Positions 6,601-10,175 of a stretch of DNA of 10,175 nucleotides are shown piece after piece (position 1 is the first letter of the stretch; every line of letters begins with the position of its first letter). The stretch is from the NCBI GenBank assembly GCA_001771735.1, contig MEUM01000015.1, forward strand, positions 20,848 through 31,022, given 5' to 3'. The notes under the pieces were generated by a model that worked only from the letters and a program-made list of their open reading frames with translations, had not been told where the DNA came from and did not search any database. Both the position numbers and the translations under genes were made by a program. Origin of the DNA: Caldifarciminota bacterium RBG_13_43_14. GTDB lineage: Bacteria; Hydrothermota; Tepidihabitantia; SM23-42.

Positions 6601-8369
6601 ACAATATATGCGTGTATCCATATTGAGCCATCCAGATCTGGGGTCAGATTCAAGCGATAATTACCGAGCCCTTTCGAGATCTCGACTGAACGGATGAGCA
6701 TTGTTTGATTATCCTTGACAATATCAATATAGACGCGTCCGGTTTGACGCGTAGTCAGGAAACCGATATCGACCGATTCCCCAACCTTATATATACCCCT
6801 TGGCATACGCATTATTATTTGATCACGATCGACATCAAGAGAAAAGGATTTTTCCAAACTTGAGCTCTCTCCCTTATCATCCTTGGCTTTAATGCTCAAA
6901 GTGATCTCGCTCTTTACCGGTCGATAATAGAACTCGGCGATACCAAAATCATCGGTCTCAGATGATATTTTTTTACCGTCAATATTTACTTCAATATTAG
7001 CCTTGCACGGTGAGCCATCCGGGTAATTCGCAAGCACGTAAAAACGATTATCAAGATTAGCCCGGAAATTGCCACCCTCGGGAACGATCGAAATGGTTAT
7101 CAGATCCTGTACGATTTTTTTCTTGATCGAGATCTTTTCACTATGATTCGCCTGGTCGGTCACCTCAATATCGAGACGGATAAAGGCATCGCCCTTTTCC
7201 AATGGTTCACCGACAAAATATTCGGGTAATTTGCCGGTAAAATGATACCGACCGCTATTATCGGTTTTACCGCTTAGTTCAGCTTCACGCTGAAAACCAA
7301 TATCGTAACGGTAGATTGTGATAATCACTTTGGAATTCACCACTGGCTTTCCGAAAAAGTATTGAACATCCAGATCACCCTCCAGCGTTTCTCCGGGCAG
7401 ATAATATTCTTTGTTAGTCGTTAACACTGGTTTGAATTTTGGCAGAACGTATTTCTCTACCTTAACCGTCTTCTCGACTTTTTCTGGTCCAAGCAATGCC
7501 CTGACCGTATAATTACCAAAATTTATCTCATCCGCAAGGCTTAATTGCGCATAAGCAGTACCATAATCATCGGTTTTTATGGTCTTTTTAAATATTTTAT
7601 TACCCTTACTATCCTCGACCTCTAATACTATTTCTCGGCCCTTAACCGGTTCAAGATCTGGTTTTTTCAAAGAAAGGGTACGCAGGTGTATTGTCTGACC
7701 GGGCTGATAGATCGGCTTATCAGTAACTAAATAGGTCAGGTTCCCGGTACGTAGATTTATACTAGCCTGATGCTGGTCCGAACCGATATCCGAGCTAATG
7801 TCAAAACGCAGTTCAGCCCGATCCAGATCCTCGGGGAGATCGAACTGTACCGGGCAGCTGCCGCTGCGGTCGGTCACGCCGTTAAAGACCACATCTTCAC
7901 TCTTCTCATTTATTAATGTCACTTTTACGCTGGCACGATCAAGTGGCTCATCGGTTTTTTGATTACGTACGATAACCTGATACTTGATCGTAGTGCCTTT
8001 TATGAAATCATCCTGCCCGAGTATTTTCACGATCATACGGTCCTGTAATTGAAAAAGTGAATAAATACGTGTTTCGTTCTTAAAGACAACCTTCACCCTG
8101 AGCAGATCGTAATCCTCAACCTTATCCTTGACCGATACTTTAATCGGCAGTTGATAATAGTCGCTGTTAATATAGGCAAAACGGTAGCTGCTGCCAATTA
8201 CATGGTCGTCGGGCGTAATAACCTCGATCACGCATTTACCAACTTTTCCTTTCATATCATTTATCGGTATGCTCAACTCAATGTTCTTACCGGCACCGCC
8301 AATCAGCGCAAAGCCCAATACGGTGACCAGAATGATACTTAGAATGACACTGCTGACAACTGCTTTCAT
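3657..8369 (-). CDS. Secreted alpha-2-macroglobulin family protein with a GspG-like domain in the bait region
   Basis: A 1570-residue protein. Residues 4-26 are a hydrophobic signal peptide or anchor without a lipobox cysteine. Macroglobulin beta-sandwich domains follow, including the MG2 hallmark TDKPIYQPGQTIHLR at 216-230 and the MG2/MG3 junction YVLPKF at 307-312. After the MG6 part (VAIVDEAVFAV) comes an insert at about 726-820 resembling the globular domain of pseudopilin GspG, then an Ala/Pro-rich linker (833-874). The A2M domain starts at VREFFPETF (875). The thioester motif GCFEQ is intact (Cys1093 to Gln1096) at the head of the alpha/alpha thioester domain. The C-terminal 125 residues (1446-1570) look like the receptor-binding domain of animal A2M. 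Such proteins trap proteases: bait cleavage triggers collapse and covalent capture by the thioester. No pbpC, the usual partner of YfhM-type A2M, is adjacent. The strong Shine-Dalgarno sequence AAGGAGG fixes the start. Confidence 0.95.
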   Translation of the reverse strand: MKAVVSSVILSIILVTVLGFALIGGAGKNIELSIPINDMKGKVGKCVIEVITPDDHVIGSSYRFAYINSDYYQLPIKVSVKDKVEDYDLLRVKVVFKNETRIYSLFQLQDRMIVKILGQDDFIKGTTIKYQVIVRNQKTDEPLDRASVKVTLINEKSEDVVFNGVTDRSGSCPVQFDLPEDLDRAELRFDISSDIGSDQHQASINLRTGNLTYLVTDKPIYQPGQTIHLRTLSLKKPDLEPVKGREIVLEVEDSKGNKIFKKTIKTDDYGTAYAQLSLADEINFGNYTVRALLGPEKVEKTVKVEKYVLPKFKPVLTTNKEYYLPGETLEGDLDVQYFFGKPVVNSKVIITIYRYDIGFQREAELSGKTDNSGRYHFTGKLPEYFVGEPLEKGDAFIRLDIEVTDQANHSEKISIKKKIVQDLITISIVPEGGNFRANLDNRFYVLANYPDGSPCKANIEVNIDGKKISSETDDFGIAEFYYRPVKSEITLSIKAKDDKGESSSLEKSFSLDVDRDQIIMRMPRGIYKVGESVDIGFLTTRQTGRVYIDIVKDNQTMLIRSVEISKGLGNYRLNLTPDLDGSIWIHAYIVTPGSDIVRDTRFCYIHSADDLVINVKGDKDEYLPGGDANVVFTVKGNDGKPRVAALCVAIVDEAVFAVSELQPGLEKVYFTLEKELLEPRYEIHGFEPEAIVLKKGIQARAENIMFSTLVPKEPFAVNYTTPQDVDSKIIQAFSSRLTETRDNIYAAINKYYAVHNKYPKAAGGLETLIDEGFLRFSEIMDPWSRQYRITTSENELSWFNIASAGPDGIFDNEDDITEWGWGGRWDQEVMFEADGIMAPRAVAGATAERPMIAAKSAAPPPRDKKADGGPDEPRVREFFPETFVFEPALITDASGVARLAVTMPDAITTWRVTSFASSAHGELGSNLSSILVFQEFFVDIDLPVALTEGDEISIPIAIYNYLPRDQKVRIELQSEDWFEIKGNQEITRNLKKDEVSVVYFPIMVDKIGYHQILVKAYGEAKSDAIKRSIAVLPNGKRFDDIVSDRLKDRVSHKINFPANAIPDGNQLMFKLYPGIYSQVVDGLDKLFQMPFGCFEQTSSVTYPNILLLNYLRQSEQIKPETEMSAEQYISLGYQRLLSFEVTGGGFSWFGDAPANKILTAYGLMEFNDMSKVYEIDERVIERTAQWLKNQQEKDGSWSPDKQYLHQESWGRIQNNQLMPTAYICWALGETGDRSQAVTKGIDYLFKNLKAANDPYILALVANAFVAVEPKGAQTMEVLKKLVDMAKIDKDVMYWESDIPSITFSRGKGADIEATGLAVYALIKAGKYPDVVSKVLTYLIQSKDPSGLWYTTQGTVIALRSMVAALGGTVEDVEGQVIVIFNGKTVEDIKIDKSNADLMHQIDLTPYLGKDNVVEITLKGEGNFLYELTRSYYIPWKDLPRPEKPPFTIDVNYDRKQLVVNDIVNVDVSIRLNRAGTAQMVMIDLGIPPGFEVQTPTLDEYVGKKIQKYSMTTRQLIIYLDEVSSQKPVELSYSLKAKYPIKAQVRSSRVYEYYNTDDEGIEEPFEMKVSL

Positions 8370-8373
8370 AAAT

Positions 8374-8380
8374 CCTCCTT
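8374..8380 (-). promoter_or_regulatory. Shine-Dalgarno sequence of the A2M gene
   Basis: AAGGAGG lies 4 nt before the ATG at 8369. This shows that the organism uses Shine-Dalgarno initiation for genes inside or late in transcripts, in contrast to the two genes directly behind promoters (rpsT and hdrC), which lack it. No convincing promoter is visible in the 81-nt gap to rpsT, so the A2M gene may be transcribed with rpsT. Confidence 0.8.
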
Positions 8381-8450
8381 ATATAAAAAAATACAGTTCA
8401 ATAAATAAAATATTCCCCTCTTTTTCTGAGTTAAGGCAGAGATTTTTGGA

Positions 8451-8705
8451 TCAATGTTTCTTGTTGATGCGTTTTATTAATCCTGACTTATACCGCGCCG
8501 CTTTGTTTTTGCGAATTATACCATCCTGAACGGTCTTATCGATCAAAGACTGGACTTTCTTGTATTCTTTGGCAGCTGCCTGCTTGGTCTTAAGCTTGGT
8601 CAACTTTTTGATCGCCGCCTTTAATTGCTTTTTGTGGATCGTATTAGCTTTACGGCGCTTGGCATTCTTTCTTATATTTTTCAAAACACTTCTAGATCTT
8701 TTCAT
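8451..8705 (-). CDS. rpsT: 30S ribosomal protein S20
   Basis: An 84-residue, very basic helical protein: MKRSRSVLKNIRKNAKRRKAN at the start, then KKQLKAAIKKL, a central Ala/Lys-rich helix, and VQDGIIRKNKAARYKSGLIKRIN at the end. The IxxNxAARxKSxLxxxxN pattern is the S20 signature. S20 binds 16S rRNA near helix 44 and the 5' domain in early 30S assembly. The gene stands alone between the sigma factor and the A2M gene, as rpsT often stands outside the large ribosomal operons. Its ATG lies 5 nt after a TATAAT box and has no Shine-Dalgarno sequence, so the mRNA is probably leaderless. Confidence 0.95.
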   Translation of the reverse strand: MKRSRSVLKNIRKNAKRRKANTIHKKQLKAAIKKLTKLKTKQAAAKEYKKVQSLIDKTVQDGIIRKNKAARYKSGLIKRINKKH

Positions 8706-8710
8706 AGGTT

Positions 8711-8738
8711 ATTATATTCTAAACGTTTTATCTGTCAA
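8711..8738 (-). promoter_or_regulatory. Consensus sigma-70 promoter of rpsT, predicted leaderless
   Basis: TTGACA (8738-8733), a 16-nt spacer, and TATAAT (8716-8711): both hexamers are exact consensus. Only AACCT separates the -10 box from the rpsT ATG at 8705, so the expected transcription start falls at about 8706-8704, on the start codon. Confidence 0.85.
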
Positions 8739-8790
8739 CACCTTTTACGCCTTCTCATCATTTGATTTATAGTCTTTCATCGTTTTCAAA

Positions 8791-10175
8791 TCAATCTATC
8801 AGGTCTTTATACATTTGGAGTTTACGCAATCTAGTTGGATGCCTTAATTTCTTCAATGCCTTGGCCTCGATCTGGCGTACTCGTTCCCTTGTTATATTGA
8901 ACATACGACCGACCTCTTCCAGCGTTTTAGGTATCCCATCATTCAAGCCAAATCGCAGCCGTATGATCTTTTCCTCGCGTTTGGGGAGGTCGCGCAGTAT
9001 ATCATCAAAACGATCTTTCAGCACCGATATCGCAGCACGTCTTGATGGCGAATCAGCAAGCGGATCTTTGATAAAATCTCCGACAAAACTTGATTCTTCA
9101 TCATCGATCGGTTTGTCAAGGGATATCGGGATCAAGGAAATGTTGTGAGCCATTCTCACTTTATCGGTCGGTATGTCAAGACGACTGGCTATTTCCTCGA
9201 CGGTCGGTTCTCGACCCAGGTCCTGGATCATATCACGTTGAGCCCGGGCAACCTTATTCATTGTATCCAAAATGTGAGCCGGGACCCGGACGGTACGCGC
9301 TTGATCGCCGATCGCACGGGTTATCGCCTGACGTATCCACCAGGTCGCATAGGTCGAGAATTTATAACCTTTTCGATAGTCAAATTTCTCAACCGCTTTT
9401 ATCAATCCATTATTACCCTCACCGACCAGGTCAGCGAATTCAAGACCGCGATTCACGTATTTCTTAGCGATCGATATCACCAAACGCATATTACCCTCGA
9501 TCATTCGCTGCCGAGCACGGTTTATCAGATCTTCCCAGTTACGAACTACCATGATCGTATTAACCAGGCTCTTGCCATCGACATTCAATCCCTTAACGAT
9601 CTGTCTTCGTATTTTCTGACATTCGCGGATCTCATCTTTGTTCCGCAGCCGGGGCAGAACTTTCTGAATATGATTCAGTTTTTCGGTATTTTCTTTGAAC
9701 TCACTGATTGCTACATTGAACACGCTGTGCTGTAATGAAAGCGCATTGAGCTTACGTAATATTCTCTCTTCTTTTTCGAAAATGCGCCATTCAAGGTTCT
9801 TATTCTTCTTGGCGCGAAATTTATGATATGAATCGACCAGAGAATTGTAATCCTTTCCGATCGATTTGACCCGTCTTACAAAACGTTGCCGTTCAGCCCA
9901 GAAGGTCCGCTTGTCCATCATGGCCTCGATCTCCACCCTTGAAATCTGGTCAAGGCTCTTATGACATAGTTCAACCTGTTTGCATATCTCGAGCAACTTG
10001 TTTATTGCGCAGGGATAAGCAAGAAATTGTCTTTCGATCATATTATAACCGGTCTCGATCTTCACCGCCAGTTCGTATTCTTCTTCTTTGGTAAGCAGGT
10101 CGTATTTTGCTAATTCCTTGAAGTATGCACGTATCGGTTCCTCGGGACGAACCGTTGTTTTTACTTTGGTCTTCT
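8791..10175 (-). CDS. rpoD: RNA polymerase primary sigma factor (RpoD-type sigma-70), 5' end beyond window
   Basis: The frame is open from the window edge to the TGA at 8793-8791, giving 460 visible residues; the GTG at 10065 is internal, because conserved sequence lies upstream. Region 1.2 is seen at about 10030-10142 (EEPIRAYFKELAKYDLLTKEEEYELAVKIE). A helical, charged non-conserved segment of about 150 residues follows (roughly 9550-10050, including FLAYPCAINKLLE, similar to group 1 sigma factors with a long insert). Region 2 contains MRLVISIAKKYVNRGLEFADL and GYKFSTYATWWIRQAITRAI, the core-binding and -10 recognition and melting residues. Region 3 follows RTVRVPAH, and region 4 has TLEEVGRMFNITRERVRQIE, the -35 recognition helix-turn-helix. 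All elements of a housekeeping sigma factor are present, which agrees with the consensus TTGACA/TATAAT promoters in this window. The N-terminus (region 1.1) is outside. Confidence 0.95.
   Translation of the reverse strand, partial: KTKVKTTVRPEEPIRAYFKELAKYDLLTKEEEYELAVKIETGYNMIERQFLAYPCAINKLLEICKQVELCHKSLDQISRVEIEAMMDKRTFWAERQRFVRRVKSIGKDYNSLVDSYHKFRAKKNKNLEWRIFEKEERILRKLNALSLQHSVFNVAISEFKENTEKLNHIQKVLPRLRNKDEIRECQKIRRQIVKGLNVDGKSLVNTIMVVRNWEDLINRARQRMIEGNMRLVISIAKKYVNRGLEFADLVGEGNNGLIKAVEKFDYRKGYKFSTYATWWIRQAITRAIGDQARTVRVPAHILDTMNKVARAQRDMIQDLGREPTVEEIASRLDIPTDKVRMAHNISLIPISLDKPIDDEESSFVGDFIKDPLADSPSRRAAISVLKDRFDDILRDLPKREEKIIRLRFGLNDGIPKTLEEVGRMFNITRERVRQIEAKALKKLRHPTRLRKLQMYKDLID

Noticed and set aside
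8370..8450. Promoter or terminator between rpsT and the A2M gene
   Set aside because: TTGAAC at 8401-8396 and TATATA at 8385-8380 are only 10 nt apart, and the -10 would put the transcription start inside the Shine-Dalgarno sequence. No stable hairpin with a U-tract is seen.
9145..9735. 196-codon open frame on the plus strand opposite the sigma factor
   Set aside because: Antisense shadow of a strongly conserved gene; its translation shows no recognisable domain. The same holds for the other plus-strand frames.
10063..10065. GTG as the start of the sigma factor gene
   Set aside because: Clear region 1.2 sequence (EEPIRAYFKEL...) continues upstream in the same frame to the window edge, so the gene is 5'-truncated by the window.

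Overview
All eleven genes in this window lie on the minus strand, so transcription runs from high to low coordinates. AT-rich bacterial DNA encodes housekeeping genes (a primary sigma factor, five ribosomal proteins or SSB partners, a bifunctional-nuclease-family protein), a short heterodisulfide-reductase module, and one very large secreted alpha-2-macroglobulin (A2M). The Hdr/MvhD genes point to an anaerobic or electron-bifurcating metabolism. The exported A2M with an N-terminal hydrophobic signal suggests a cell with a periplasm or outer surface to protect. The mix resembles metagenome-derived candidate phyla around the FCB group (WOR-3-like lineages, for example), but this assignment is an inference of low confidence.

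Layout in order of transcription: a 5'-truncated rpoD-type sigma-70 gene (window end to 8791); rpsT (8705-8451) behind a perfect-consensus promoter; the A2M gene (8369-3657); a roughly 100-bp nested palindromic repeat just past the A2M stop (3551-3650); a second consensus promoter (3500-3473); hdrC, hdrB and mvhD (3465-1710); then rpsF, ssb, rpsR and rplI (1713-291); and a truncated DUF151 nuclease gene (290 to window start).

From hdrC to DUF151 the genes are closely packed. mvhD/rpsF, rpsF/ssb and rpsR/rplI each overlap by the four bases ATGA, and rplI/DUF151 abut with no gap. The redox module and the S6-SSB-S18-L9 ribosomal operon therefore look like one transcription unit, which is unusual. 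No hdrA is present, although HdrA is the expected partner of HdrBC and MvhD.

Points most worth a second look: (1) the A2M carries what looks like a GspG-type pseudopilin globular domain, with its acidic calcium-loop motif, at the bait-region position, and otherwise has the animal-type architecture including a thioester and a C-terminal receptor-binding-like domain; (2) the promoters of rpsT and hdrC place the transcription start at the start codon, so both mRNAs are probably leaderless; (3) the DUF151 gene appears to start at an ATT codon directly after the rplI stop, with a well-placed Shine-Dalgarno sequence; (4) the hdrCB-mvhD genes are fused to a ribosomal protein operon without hdrA.
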